Shown here piece after piece: positions 25,237-34,853 of a stretch of 64,000 nucleotides of DNA. The notes beneath the pieces were generated by a model, which saw only the letters and a list, made by a program, of their open reading frames with translations, was not told the DNA's origin and made no database searches. This stretch comes from Paenibacillus sp. FSL R5-0517. GTDB lineage: Bacteria; Bacillota; Bacilli; Paenibacillales; Paenibacillaceae. Where the stretch lies: NCBI RefSeq assembly GCF_037974355.1, contig NZ_CP150235.1:2542001-2606000 (forward strand), in the 5' to 3' direction. How positions within the stretch are numbered: position 1 is the first letter of the stretch; each line of letters starts with the position of its first letter. The position numbers and the translations under genes are program-made.

Positions 25237-26967
25237 ATGTTGATGAAACAGGCTGCGGCCGATATTGCGCCTTTAACGGGATTGACTGAAGAAGAAGTTA
25301 TGAGATTACTGGAGGTTCCACCACAAGCGGAGATGGGGGATGCAGCATTCCCTTGTTTTGCATTAGCGAAGTCATTAAAAAAAGCACCGGCAGTCATTGC
25401 AACTGAGCTCGCAACGGGATTACAGGCATCTGGAATTGAAGCGACTCCGGCCGGGCCGTATGTAAATATCCGCTTTAATCGGGAGGCGCTCGCGCCGAAT
25501 CTGCTAAAAGAACTGGGAGATGCCGCATTCGGTAAGCTTCAGCTTGGTCAGGGTTCGCGTGTCGTGATTGATATGTCTTCTCCTAACATCGCGAAACCCT
25601 TTGGTATCGGACATTTGCGTTCTACTGTCATTGGTGCAGCACTGTATCGGTTGTATAACGAAGCGGGTTATACCTCTGTAAGTGTGAATCATCTGGGAGA
25701 CTGGGGAACCCAGTTTGGCAAACAGATTGCAGCATACAAAAGATGGGGCAATGATGAAGCATTGCAGGCAGAACCGATCCGTACGTCCCTGGAACTGTAT
25801 GTGCGCTTCCACGATGAGGCAGAGAACGATCCTTCCCTGGAGATGGAGGCACGGGAGTGGTTCCGCAAGCTGGAGCAAGGGGATGAAGAAGCACAGCGGT
25901 TATGGGCGTTCTTTGTGGAAGTCAGCATGAAGGAATTCAACCGGATGTATGAACGTCTGAATGTACAGTTCGACCATACGTTGGGGGAGAGCTTTTACAA
26001 TGATAAGATGGGCGCGGTGGTTGAAGAACTCAAGGCGAAAGGTTTACTTGAAGAGAGTGATGGAGCACTCGTGGTACGTCTGGAGGACGAGAACATGCCC
26101 CCGTGCCTGATTATCAAAAAAGACGGAACAACCATCTATCCTACACGGGATTTGGCTACGGCGGTGTATCGTCATGAGGTGATGAAGGCAGATCGCTTGT
26201 TATACGTGGTCGGAGGCGAGCAGAAGCTGCATTTCCGGCAGGTATTTGCGGTCCTTTCCCGGATGGGGCATGAATGGTCTGCGAAATGTGAACATATCCC
26301 GTTTGGATTAATGCGTTTTGAGGGACGGAAAATGTCTACACGTCGCGGTAAAGTCGTCTTCTTGCAGGAAGTGTTGGATGAGGCAGTCGCTCGTGCTTTG
26401 CAGATTATTCAAGAGAAAAACCCGAATCTGGAGAACCCTCAGAAGGTAGCTGAGGCTGTTGGTGTAGGTGCTATTATCTTCGGTGATCTGCGCAATAATC
26501 GGTTAAACGATGAGGACTTCTCACTGGAAGATGCGGTGAGTTTTGAAGGAGAGACCGGACCTTATGTGCAATATACCCATGCCCGGATTCAAAGTGTGCT
26601 TGCCAAGGCAGAAGAGGCGATACGTGTAGAAAATGAAAACCATCTGACTAACGCCAGCCTTGCGGATGGTGAGAATGAAAAAGTGACCACTTCATCCAAT
26701 ATCGGAGATACCGCTTGGGCGTTGCTGAAACTGCTCGGTGAATATCCCGAGTATCTGGCAAAAGCAATTCATCGGAATGAACCTTCGGTCATTGCCAAAT
26801 ACACAATAGATGTCGCTCAGGCGTTCAACCGCTTCTATCACGCCGAACGGATTGCGGATGCGTCATCTGATGTAAGATCCTTCCGGGTGGCATTGGCCAA
26901 ACGGACTGCCGAACGCCTCGCTTACAGTTTACATTTGCTAGGTGTGCAAGCTCCAGAACGGATGTGA
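25237..26967 (+). CDS. argS: Arginine--tRNA ligase
   Basis: 576 residues. Class I synthetase that charges tRNA-Arg. Present are the N-terminal Add-1 domain, the HIGH-like motif SSPNIAKPFGIGHLRST near 114-130, the KMSK-like motif GRKMSTRRGK near 367-376 and the C-terminal anticodon-binding domain (YTHARIQSV, HAERI). ATG at 25237 is 8 bases after aaggag. Controlled by the T-box leader upstream. The stop overlaps or nearly abuts the following ABC transporter gene. Confidence 0.97.
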   Translation: MLMKQAAADIAPLTGLTEEEVMRLLEVPPQAEMGDAAFPCFALAKSLKKAPAVIATELATGLQASGIEATPAGPYVNIRFNREALAPNLLKELGDAAFGKLQLGQGSRVVIDMSSPNIAKPFGIGHLRSTVIGAALYRLYNEAGYTSVSVNHLGDWGTQFGKQIAAYKRWGNDEALQAEPIRTSLELYVRFHDEAENDPSLEMEAREWFRKLEQGDEEAQRLWAFFVEVSMKEFNRMYERLNVQFDHTLGESFYNDKMGAVVEELKAKGLLEESDGALVVRLEDENMPPCLIIKKDGTTIYPTRDLATAVYRHEVMKADRLLYVVGGEQKLHFRQVFAVLSRMGHEWSAKCEHIPFGLMRFEGRKMSTRRGKVVFLQEVLDEAVARALQIIQEKNPNLENPQKVAEAVGVGAIIFGDLRNNRLNDEDFSLEDAVSFEGETGPYVQYTHARIQSVLAKAEEAIRVENENHLTNASLADGENEKVTTSSNIGDTAWALLKLLGEYPEYLAKAIHRNEPSVIAKYTIDVAQAFNRFYHAERIADASSDVRSFRVALAKRTAERLAYSLHLLGVQAPERM

Positions 26968-26972
26968 TTCCA

Positions 26973-28028
26973 ATGACATGGAGTACACGTGGTCTTTTCA
27001 GGAAGTCGGATCAAGCTTCACCAGACTCATCAGTCCGAGGTATACTGCTTCAACAAGTGAGCAAACGATTAGGTTATGCTCAGGTACTGGATCAAATTAA
27101 TCTGGAAGTGAAGCAGGGCGAATGCGCTGTGATTGTTGGCAGAAATGGCTCGGGCAAAAGCACATTGCTTCGTATGATGGCGGGTATTCTGTTACCTGAC
27201 AAAGGATCGATTTATCGCACATTGAAGGGTTCTGCAAAGTATGCAGTAGATGGCCTGCCACGTGTACCCTTTACATCTAGGAAGTACTTGTGGGAGATGG
27301 GACGGATTCGGGGCATTCGCCCCGAAGAACTACGTGGGCGGATAAGAGAACTTAGCGAACTTTTATATCTTGATACCGCGATCGATCAGAAGTTACTCTT
27401 ATTGTCCAAGGGCACATTGCAAAAAGTAAATTTGATTCAGGCCCTTTTAGCTGGACCGGGTGGTCTTTTGTTGCTGGATGAACCGTTATCAGGCTTGGAT
27501 ATTCCAGCGCAAGAGGCAGTCGTATCCCTATTGGGGGAATGGAAGGATGAAGGGACATGCATTGTTACAGCTTGCCATGAACCCTTGCTTATCGAACGTT
27601 TGGCAGACCAGGTGATTGTGTTGAAGAAAGGCAGTGTGCTCCGCTACTGGAATCGTGAGGATATACTGCAAGCTGGCGAACCGGTTGTATGTATTCAAAG
27701 TCTGGCTCCTGCTGGAGAGGATCTGGCTAATGATCCATCCATTTCACATCAACCGGGAGTGTTGTCTTTAGATCGTGATACGAGCTTGGGGAACGCAAAA
27801 TCTTGGTTGTGGGATTGGAAAGTGGTTCAACAATCCACAGATGATGTCCTCCGAATGATTCTGGCTTCCGGAGGTTCGGTAGTGTCTGTACAACAGGAGG
27901 AAAGTCAATTACATATGGAAAGTCTGCTTGGAGGACAACATCCAGCTGTACATGCGAGTCGTGGAGGTGTCACAGAATCTGTGGACTTAAGCTCTTCCAT
28001 GGATGGTGCGGGGGGAGAAGCCGAATGA
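26973..28028 (+). CDS. ABC transporter ATP-binding protein
   Basis: About 351 residues. Walker A GRNGSGKSTLL, Walker B GGLLLLDEP and the H-loop TACHEP are intact, but the signature is the unusual LLSKGTLQKVN instead of LSGGQ, as in some CcmA/Nat-type exporters. A C-terminal extension of about 120 residues is not typical. The start is uncertain: GTG 26964 overlaps the argS stop and ATG 26973 lacks a clear SD, which suggests translational coupling. Its stop overlaps the start of the membrane partner. Confidence 0.82.
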   Translation: MTWSTRGLFRKSDQASPDSSVRGILLQQVSKRLGYAQVLDQINLEVKQGECAVIVGRNGSGKSTLLRMMAGILLPDKGSIYRTLKGSAKYAVDGLPRVPFTSRKYLWEMGRIRGIRPEELRGRIRELSELLYLDTAIDQKLLLLSKGTLQKVNLIQALLAGPGGLLLLDEPLSGLDIPAQEAVVSLLGEWKDEGTCIVTACHEPLLIERLADQVIVLKKGSVLRYWNREDILQAGEPVVCIQSLAPAGEDLANDPSISHQPGVLSLDRDTSLGNAKSWLWDWKVVQQSTDDVLRMILASGGSVVSVQQEESQLHMESLLGGQHPAVHASRGGVTESVDLSSSMDGAGGEAE

Positions 28029-28735
28029 TCTATCTGACCCGATATTTGTTAAGGCATCACATTCGCTCACAGAAATATTTTGCACCGGTTATCTTTTATA
28101 TCATTGCCATGTTACTGATCTATTCTTACAAACCCAACCCAATTGCGGACAGTTACAGTGTCACGGCTATGTTGTTATTTCTGGCAGCAGCTTGGCATGG
28201 AGTCATGGTGATGAATACCGAACCTGCGAAGCAGTTTCAATTACTGGTCCTTCATGCAGGAAGCAGGCGTAAGGTTGTAACAAGTCAACTCATCTGTGCC
28301 TGGATTATGCAATTCATGCTTACCGCAATTACTGTGCTATATCCCGTGTTCGCTGGAATGTTCGAAAGACAACCCACAGGTGAGGAGTGGATGATGACCT
28401 GGTTAGGACATCTGGGATTATCGCTGCTGGGATTAGGCATCAGTGTATTCTTTCAAAAATCGTACATTCCCTTGCTTAGTCGCAGTATGCCTGCCCTCAT
28501 TATTGTATTATTACTATCGTTTATCCAAGGCTCGTTAAGCGAACGTTTGCCTGAATCGTTAGAATGGCTTGGTCGCATACTTCCACCAGCCTTTTATCTG
28601 GTTCGTGAGATGATGTTATTTGATGAATCAAAGATGGACTCGTTTGTTTCGGTTATGCTTTGGACTGTGCTCTACGCAATGGGGTTACTGATTATCCATG
28701 TGTGGCTGTCCGGAAGAAGAGATCTGCGGGGTTAG
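28025..28735 (+). CDS. ABC transporter membrane protein, unknown substrate
   Basis: 236 residues with about six transmembrane helices (roughly 18-34, 43-60, 93-115, 127-147, 158-175, 210-228). The ATG overlaps the upstream ATPase stop by 4 bases (ATGA), so the two should form one exporter of the ABC-2 or CcmB-like kind. No specific family motif is seen. Substrate unknown. Confidence 0.75.
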   Translation: MIYLTRYLLRHHIRSQKYFAPVIFYIIAMLLIYSYKPNPIADSYSVTAMLLFLAAAWHGVMVMNTEPAKQFQLLVLHAGSRRKVVTSQLICAWIMQFMLTAITVLYPVFAGMFERQPTGEEWMMTWLGHLGLSLLGLGISVFFQKSYIPLLSRSMPALIIVLLLSFIQGSLSERLPESLEWLGRILPPAFYLVREMMLFDESKMDSFVSVMLWTVLYAMGLLIIHVWLSGRRDLRG

Positions 28736-28834
28736 AAGACGCGCTTCCCGATAACTTGAATGTTGCTCTTGGTTTGGTTAGGATAGAGGGACATAGAATG
28801 GATAACATCGTACGGTTGAAGGAGGCGCTCGCAT

Positions 28835-29380
28835 ATGCAAAATACAGATATCCAGAATGGTGACATGCTGGACAGCGAACACTCCAGGGAATTGTTTGCC
28901 TATTACGGATTGGCCGTGTACTACGGGCAGGCGCTTGAACAGCAGCTGGTCAATCTAATTTTATTAATGAAAATGTCTCAGGGCAAGGCTGTGTCTGAAG
29001 AAGACCTGGAAGATCTGTACGAACGAAAGATGAGCAGTTCACTGGGGCAGCTCATTCACGAAGTACGTCATCATTTTACATTCTCTGAGGAAGAGACACG
29101 CCAATTGAATGAATTATGGCAGCAACGTAACCGTATCGTACATCATTATTTCAAGGAACGCATTCATGAGACATTTAGTCCGGAAGGACGATCACGCATG
29201 ATTAAGGAATTGGAGGATTTCAAAGACCGCGCACAGGAGTTGGAGATCCGTCTTCAGCAATATACGGGTGCCTGGATTGCAGAGCTTGGTCTGGATGCCG
29301 AATCCGCAGCAGCTCTGCAAACGCTGGAGCGTATGCATACCGAGAGTATGCAAGCAAGGGCTTTGGAAGAGGATGAATGA
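28835..29380 (+). CDS. HEPN-like helical protein, unknown function
   Basis: 181 residues, all helical, no signal. RNRIVHH at 98-104 gives the R-x4-H motif (R98, H103) found in HEPN-domain RNases, and the N-terminal helix AYYGLAVYYGQALEQ resembles the first helix of several HEPN groups. The motif is short, so this is suggestive only. SD gaaggagg ahead of the ATG. It overlaps the DUF218 gene by 4 bases (ATGA), so the two are co-translated. Confidence 0.7.
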   Translation: MQNTDIQNGDMLDSEHSRELFAYYGLAVYYGQALEQQLVNLILLMKMSQGKAVSEEDLEDLYERKMSSSLGQLIHEVRHHFTFSEEETRQLNELWQQRNRIVHHYFKERIHETFSPEGRSRMIKELEDFKDRAQELEIRLQQYTGAWIAELGLDAESAAALQTLERMHTESMQARALEEDE

Positions 29381-30003
29381 CAAGCAGACGGATAACGAAA
29401 CGCTGGATATTAATTATGGCTCTGACTGTAGTATTCGTTGGAATCCTATGGACCGTGGTTACGGCAGTACGAATATCTGCTTATACGGATGAGGATTCAT
29501 CGAGGGTATCGGATGCAGCAATCATTCTGGGTGCAGCAGTGGAGGGAGATAATCCTTCACCTGTATTTCGTGAACGAATCGAACACGGGATTGAATTATA
29601 CCGTCAGGGTACAGTTCGTAATCTGCTTTTCACAGGCGGGTCGGCTGCTGATGGAGAACATACGGAAGCTGAAGTGGGTCAGAAGTATGCCATCGCACAT
29701 GGAGTAGATCCTGCGGACATTCGTATAGAGACCAAATCCAGAATTACCGAGGAGAATCTGGTCAATTCAATTCCAATTGGTGAACAGGCCGGTTATCACA
29801 CCTATACAATTGTGAGTGATCCGCTGCATATGAAACGGGCCATGAAGCTGGCTGCCGGGCTAGGCATGGATGCCGTTTCCTCTCCGACACGAACAACGGC
29901 TTATCGAACCTGGCGCAGCAAGTTTCCTTTTCTCGCAAGGGAGACCGTAATGTACATGGGATATACGATCAAAGGATGGATAGACAATCCGCAGCAGCCG
30001 TGA
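29377..30003 (+). CDS. YdcF/SanA-family (DUF218) membrane-anchored protein
   Basis: 208 residues. One N-terminal transmembrane helix (about 10-30) and a DUF218 domain with AIILGAAV near 48, FTGGSAADGE near 84, and the ESKSRITEEN-type stretch near 125. Family members ElyC and SanA act in envelope maintenance; a specific reaction is not established. It begins inside the stop of the HEPN-like gene. Terminator at 29985-30026 overlaps its 3' end. Confidence 0.85.
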   Translation: MTSRRITKRWILIMALTVVFVGILWTVVTAVRISAYTDEDSSRVSDAAIILGAAVEGDNPSPVFRERIEHGIELYRQGTVRNLLFTGGSAADGEHTEAEVGQKYAIAHGVDPADIRIETKSRITEENLVNSIPIGEQAGYHTYTIVSDPLHMKRAMKLAAGLGMDAVSSPTRTTAYRTWRSKFPFLARETVMYMGYTIKGWIDNPQQP

Positions 30004-30026
30004 GGTTGCGCGCGGATTGTTTTTTG
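29985..30026 (+). terminator. Terminator at the end of the DUF218 gene
   Basis: Stem caatccgc/gcggattg (29985-29992 with 30012-30019) followed by six T residues; the left arm is inside the coding region. Confidence 0.75.
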
Positions 30027-30073
30027 TCTGGGGGAAATAAGCGGTAAAGGAACATGGCTCCTGATGAAACTAA

Positions 30074-30125
30074 AAAAACCGATCTACACCGCAATCCCCT
30101 AAGGTAGCTGTGTAGATCGGTTTTT
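30074..30125. terminator. Bidirectional terminator between convergent units
   Basis: A 16-bp stem aaaaaccgatctacac/gtgtagatcggttttt (30074-30089 with 30110-30125) between the DUF218 gene (+) and the ABC exporter (-). Confidence 0.9.
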
Positions 30126-30145
30126 GTGTTGCCTGTTTTACTATA

Positions 30146-32236
30146 TTATGCATTTCCTCCTGCAAAGGAGGCTGATGTTCGAACGGTGTCGCCCGATGGA
30201 TTCTCGAGTGTCGCGACCGCTGCTGCTTGCGCACCTTGCTGAAGCTGGTACATCTTATAATAGCGGCCTTTAAGCTCCATCAGTTCATCATGTGCACCCT
30301 GCTCAACGATTCGCCCTCGATGCAGAACCAGAATCTGATCTGCCGAACGAATGGTGGAGAGACGGTGAGCAATGATGAAGGTGGTACGTCCTTTTTTGAG
30401 GACTTCGAGTGCATTCTGAATGAGAGCTTCCGTTTCCGTATCAATATTGGCAGTCGCTTCATCCAGAATGAGGATAGCCGGATCAAAAGCCAGCGCACGA
30501 GCGAAGGAGATTAACTGACGCTGACCAGCAGACAATGTGCTTCCCTTCTCGATGACAGGTTCGTCAAAGCCTTGAGGCAAATGAGCCAGTATACGCTCAG
30601 CGCCTACATCACGCAGCGCCTGTTCAATGCGTTCACGGGAGATCTTCTCATCGCCTAGACTGACGTTGGAAGCAATGGTGCCGGTGAACAGATACGGGTC
30701 CTGAAGTACAATCCCCATATGCTCACGAATCCACTGTTTAGGCAGATCCTTAACATTCTGACCATCGATCGTGATCTTGCCCTTTTGCGGATCATAGAAC
30801 CGGAACATCAGGTTGATGATGGAGCTTTTACCCGAACCGGTGTGGCCGACCAGAGCCACCGTCTGACCTTGTGATGCTTTGAACGAGATATTGTTGAGCA
30901 CATAGTCCTTTTTATAGGCAAAGGATACATCGTCGAAGACAACATTCCCTTTGTATCTTGGCATGGAGCCATCGGTTACGGGTTCTCCTTTTTCATCCAT
31001 CAGCTCAAAGACGCGACCAGCAGATACGAGGGAGGAGTCCAGGTTGGCGAGCTGATTCACCATACCGGTGATCGGCTGGAACAAACGGCCCAGGACATCG
31101 ACGAAGGCATACAGAACACCCAGGGAAATAATACTTGTGCCATCCAGCACACTGGAACCGAAGTACCACAGGACCACTGCAAAGGCGATATTCCGTAATA
31201 CGTTAACCAGGTTGTGTGAGGTGAAGGCATTCAGGTTGAGCATTTTGTTCTGGTGTTTCATATAGTCATCATTCAGATCTTCGAATTCCTGCTTGGTTTG
31301 TTTCTGATGGCGGAATACGCGGATAATGGACATCCCCTGAATGGACTCGTTAATGATCGCATTGATCTCACTCAGCCTTGACCGAATGATCGTGTTGTAG
31401 CGAGTGGCGAACTTGCGATAGAGCACAATCCATGTAATGAGCATCGGCACGACGAATAATGAGATCAGGCCCAGACGAACATCGAGCAGGAAGAGTGCGA
31501 CATACACACCTGTAATCGTGATGATTCCTGAGAAAAAGTTCGAAAGAACGGCAACGAACAGATCCTTGACGGCTTCTGTATCGTTTGTGACCCGAGATAC
31601 AACTTTACCTGCGGGCAGGTTATCAAAAAAGTGCACTGGCAGTCGCTGAATGTGGGCATACACATCGTTACGCAGTCTTTGAATGACCTTGTTGGCTGAG
31701 GACTGCAGCCAGAATGTTTTACCAAACTCCATAATGACCGAGATCACGAGGAAGATCATGTAGTACACAATTAATTGATAGATGCTGGGCATCTCCGGTT
31801 TGTAAAAAGCAAACAGTTCACCGGCGGACAGGGGGGCTGCCGCATATTGGCCTGTTACTTCACCTGCGCGTGTAACCGTGAGGATTCCATCCGCATATGT
31901 GCGGTCTCCGTCAGGGGCATTGACCGGTTCGTTTACAAAATAAAAACTTTTGCCGGCCTGTAATACCCGCACTTCGGAACCTTTGTTTTCATCCGGTTCG
32001 AACAAGCCTTCGCGTTTGTAGTTCTTACCGTTGTAGACTGCGGCTTCATCTGAAGCTGTGGTCTCATAGAAAGGCTGCTCAATCGCGAGCAAGTGATTGT
32101 CGATCATGGATTTGGCGATGAACGGCCCGGCAAGCTCGGCCGCAACACCAATGGTAAGCATAATTAATGCAGCGATAAATGTTCCTTTGGCTTTCAAGGC
32201 GTAATCAAGCAGCCTTTTGCCTGTATTAGACTTCAA
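30146..32236 (-). CDS. bmrD: Heterodimeric ABC multidrug exporter subunit, BmrD/YheH-like
   Basis: 696 residues. An ABC exporter half: six transmembrane helices then the ATPase domain with Walker A GHTGSGKSS, signature LSAGQRQL and Walker B ILILDEAT followed by the consensus H-loop. A roughly 100-residue soluble insert follows TM1 (about 46-150), which is a mark of the longer YheH/BmrD subunit. TTG start with aggaggt upstream. It lies 12 bp after the shorter partner gene, as in bmrCD. Likely exports drugs; substrate unproven. Confidence 0.87.
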   Translation of the reverse strand: MKSNTGKRLLDYALKAKGTFIAALIMLTIGVAAELAGPFIAKSMIDNHLLAIEQPFYETTASDEAAVYNGKNYKREGLFEPDENKGSEVRVLQAGKSFYFVNEPVNAPDGDRTYADGILTVTRAGEVTGQYAAAPLSAGELFAFYKPEMPSIYQLIVYYMIFLVISVIMEFGKTFWLQSSANKVIQRLRNDVYAHIQRLPVHFFDNLPAGKVVSRVTNDTEAVKDLFVAVLSNFFSGIITITGVYVALFLLDVRLGLISLFVVPMLITWIVLYRKFATRYNTIIRSRLSEINAIINESIQGMSIIRVFRHQKQTKQEFEDLNDDYMKHQNKMLNLNAFTSHNLVNVLRNIAFAVVLWYFGSSVLDGTSIISLGVLYAFVDVLGRLFQPITGMVNQLANLDSSLVSAGRVFELMDEKGEPVTDGSMPRYKGNVVFDDVSFAYKKDYVLNNISFKASQGQTVALVGHTGSGKSSIINLMFRFYDPQKGKITIDGQNVKDLPKQWIREHMGIVLQDPYLFTGTIASNVSLGDEKISRERIEQALRDVGAERILAHLPQGFDEPVIEKGSTLSAGQRQLISFARALAFDPAILILDEATANIDTETEALIQNALEVLKKGRTTFIIAHRLSTIRSADQILVLHRGRIVEQGAHDELMELKGRYYKMYQLQQGAQAAAVATLENPSGDTVRTSASFAGGNA

Positions 32237-32248
32237 TGTATTGACCTC

Positions 32249-33994
32249 CTACGTGGACAGATTGGACTCGACCTGTTGCCGTTCATACTGTTCACGGTAC
32301 CAGCCGTTCATGGCTAACAGTTCCTGGTGAGTGCCTTCTTCCGTAATTTTCCCGTGCTCCAGTACGATGATTCGGTCAGCATGTTCAATAGCAGACAGGC
32401 GATGAGTCGAGATCAGCGTGGTTTTGCCCGAGCGTTTGTTGCGTATATTTTCAATGATTTTAGCTTCAGTACGTGCATCGACAGCAGATAAAGCATCATC
32501 AAGGATCAGAATATCAGGATTAGCAATAAAGGCACGTGCCAGCGATACCCGCTGTTTCTGTCCACCGGACAGAGAGATTCCTTTTTCACCAACGAGTGTA
32601 TCCAGTCCATCCGATAAGGTTCCCAGATCCCCGTCAAAAGCGGCGGTACGGATGGCTTCCATGATGACTTCATCACTGGCCCCAGGTTTACCAAATTGAA
32701 TGTTCTGACGAACGGACTTGGAGAACAGCACTTGTTCCTGTGGTACATAGCCGATCCAGCTATGCAAGTCATCTTTGGCGATATCCTGAATCGGATGACC
32801 CGAGATGCTTAATGTACCCGAACCAGCAGGGTATTCATGAAGCAGTTGTTTGAGCAAAGTAGACTTACCGCTACCCGTACGACCCACAACACCCAAGGTT
32901 TGACCCCTTCGCAGCGAAAAGCTGATATGACTGAGATTGTCGACAGTGGAGCTAGGATAACGGAATGTAACATCTTGCATCGCAATTTCTTCCGGATTCG
33001 TAACGTGAGCAGGTTGCTCCACATCCTGTACAGCAGGTTCTACCGATAATGTCTCGTTGACCCGATCAAGTGAAGCGCTACCGCGCTGCATCAGGTTAAT
33101 CAATTCGCCGATGGCGAACATAGGCCAGATCATCATCCCCAGGTACATATTGAATGATACGAGATCACCCAGAGTAATTTCATTATGGAATACAAGATAT
33201 ATGCCGTAGGCCAGTGCAATCACATAACTGAGTCCAACGAAGAGCCGGATGGTGGGTTCGAATAGGGCATCCATTCTGGCAACAGCGAGGTTTTTGCGAT
33301 ACACATCTTCGGTCACATCGGCGAACCGTTTTTCGTCCAGACGTTCCTGCACATAGGCACGCACGACACGGATACCGGCAATGGATTCCAGCACCTGGTC
33401 ATTCATATCTCCGAATGCATCCTGTGCGAGGGTGTAACGTTGATGTACAGCTTTACCATAGATCATCATGGCAATGGCGATAAAAGGTAATGGCAGGATT
33501 GCCGCCAGGGTCAGTTTCCAACTAACCAGAAAACCCATAGCGAACAGTACGGTGGCCAGAAAGGCTGTAGAGTCTGTTAAAGTCAGCATGCCGAAGCCTG
33601 CTGTAGTGGCAATGGAACGAAGATCATTGGTGGCCCGAGCCATCAGATCGCCAGTTCTGTTTTTCTCAAAAAAGGGAGGAGTCATCCGCAGCAAGTGGTC
33701 CATAAAGCGCGAACGAAGAAGCCGTTCCACCAGATTGGCACCACCAAACAGTTTGTGCATCCAAACGTATGTAACCAGATAGATAATGATGACCGTTCCT
33801 AGAATAAGCAAGATATAACGCGTAAGTGAGGTGCCGGTAATGGAACCGCGCACAATCTCGTCGATGGCATTGCCAAGAAGACGAGGAGGCAGCAGTTCGG
33901 CAATGCCCACCAGAATAAGCAAGATGACACCGGTTAGGTATCGTTTGCGTTCCAGCCGGAAGAACCAGGCCAGGTTTTTAAGTACAGAGAACAA
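32249..33994 (-). CDS. bmrC: Heterodimeric ABC multidrug exporter subunit, BmrC/YheI-like
   Basis: 581 residues (YheI/BmrC is about 585). Six transmembrane helices, then Walker A GRTGSGKST, signature LSGGQKQRV and Walker B ILILDDAL: the Asp in place of the catalytic Glu marks the degenerate site of an asymmetric exporter, which pairs with the full site in the next gene. TTG start, SD aggaaggga. Expression is probably set by the leader ORF and attenuator at 34062-34373. Confidence 0.88.
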   Translation of the reverse strand: MFSVLKNLAWFFRLERKRYLTGVILLILVGIAELLPPRLLGNAIDEIVRGSITGTSLTRYILLILGTVIIIYLVTYVWMHKLFGGANLVERLLRSRFMDHLLRMTPPFFEKNRTGDLMARATNDLRSIATTAGFGMLTLTDSTAFLATVLFAMGFLVSWKLTLAAILPLPFIAIAMMIYGKAVHQRYTLAQDAFGDMNDQVLESIAGIRVVRAYVQERLDEKRFADVTEDVYRKNLAVARMDALFEPTIRLFVGLSYVIALAYGIYLVFHNEITLGDLVSFNMYLGMMIWPMFAIGELINLMQRGSASLDRVNETLSVEPAVQDVEQPAHVTNPEEIAMQDVTFRYPSSTVDNLSHISFSLRRGQTLGVVGRTGSGKSTLLKQLLHEYPAGSGTLSISGHPIQDIAKDDLHSWIGYVPQEQVLFSKSVRQNIQFGKPGASDEVIMEAIRTAAFDGDLGTLSDGLDTLVGEKGISLSGGQKQRVSLARAFIANPDILILDDALSAVDARTEAKIIENIRNKRSGKTTLISTHRLSAIEHADRIIVLEHGKITEEGTHQELLAMNGWYREQYERQQVESNLST

Positions 33995-34061
33995 GTGTTA
34001 TCCCTTCCTTTCGATGTCCGAAAAATGCAGATTCCGTTCATGTATGCCGAAATGTACCCAC

Positions 34062-34096
34062 AAAAAAAGACATACCGCACGCAGGCGGTATGTCTT
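34062..34096 (-). terminator. Attenuator terminator in the bmrCD-like leader
   Basis: On the minus strand a perfect 12-bp stem (34096-34085 with 34078-34067) and a T-run to 34062 stands about 70 bases before the exporter start. The left arm includes accgcctg (34089-34082), which can instead pair with caggcggt (34197-34190) just after the leader ORF, so an antiterminator can form. Confidence 0.8.
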
Positions 34097-34207
34097 CATA
34101 TCATCATACGGCAGCATGGCTCAGAGAACAGAGCCGCCACCATATATAAGTTCGATTGTGAGTAAACATCACAGAGGTTCTAATGAAAGACCGCCTGTAA
34201 TGCCGAC

Positions 34208-34288
34208 TTATGAACGGAATAATGATTTCGGGTGTGCTCCGGTATTTAATTGTGTGTTGAATTGAACAATCATATGTTTGTTAAACAC
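34208..34288 (-). CDS. 26-residue leader peptide ORF upstream of the exporter
   Basis: A GTG start with a very good SD (agaaagggtg, 6-base spacing) opens 26 codons and a TAA at 34208-34210. The peptide starts MFNKHMIVQFN and ends KSLFRS. It is followed by the antiterminator segment (34190-34197) and the attenuator terminator. In Bacillus subtilis the bmrCD genes are controlled by translation of the small upstream ORF bmrB, so this is most likely the equivalent. The sequences need not be similar. Confidence 0.65.
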   Translation of the reverse strand: MFNKHMIVQFNTQLNTGAHPKSLFRS

Positions 34289-34343
34289 CGTAATCACCCT
34301 TTCTTTTTTGGAAATAAATACAATGTAGACCTCGTATGTTTGC

Positions 34344-34373
34344 ATCTTAACACCGGCTTTTACAATCTGTCAA
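34344..34373 (-). promoter_or_regulatory. Promoter of the exporter leader
   Basis: Reading the minus strand: TTGACA (34373-34368), an 18-base spacer and TAAGAT (34349-34344), then the leader ORF about 55 bases further. Confidence 0.5.
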
Positions 34374-34478
34374 ACATTTTTCACAATTTATTTTGTCTTT
34401 ATAGGAGCACTCGGGTTTGTATTCAAGTCCCTGTAGAGATATGATGGAACATATATATACAGAAGGAGCTGACACCAA

Positions 34479-34784
34479 ATGAGTACCATACATGTATCCG
34501 ATCAAGCTGCTCGCTGGTACAAGGAAGAACTGAATTTGAGCGAGGGAGACAGCATTCGATTTTTTGCCCGTTATAGCTCAGGCGGAGGTCTTCACCCTGG
34601 ATTTTCGCTAGGTATTGCTGTGGAAAAACCAAGACATCCTGCTGATCAAACCGAAGTATCGGGAATTCAATTCTTTATGGAAGATCACGATTATTGGTAT
34701 CTGAAAGGGCACCAACTGCATGTGGATATCGTTGATGAAGGTCAGGATATCGAATATCGTTACACTGAAATATCTAATCCTTGA
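34479..34784 (+). CDS. yneR: HesB/YneR-family protein without cysteines
   Basis: 101 residues. Matches the HesB/YadR/YfhF subgroup of the IscA fold (AARWYKEELNL, then FFARYSSGGGLHPGFSLG). It has no cysteine at all, so it cannot bind an Fe-S cluster as IscA does. The role is unknown. ATG with aaggag SD. Divergent from the exporter leader. Confidence 0.85.
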   Translation: MSTIHVSDQAARWYKEELNLSEGDSIRFFARYSSGGGLHPGFSLGIAVEKPRHPADQTEVSGIQFFMEDHDYWYLKGHQLHVDIVDEGQDIEYRYTEISNP

Positions 34785-34853
34785 AGTATTCTGCTAGGCA
34801 ATAAATGAATCACAGGTCGCCACCGGCTTCCGAATAGGAGGAGGGGATAAGCA

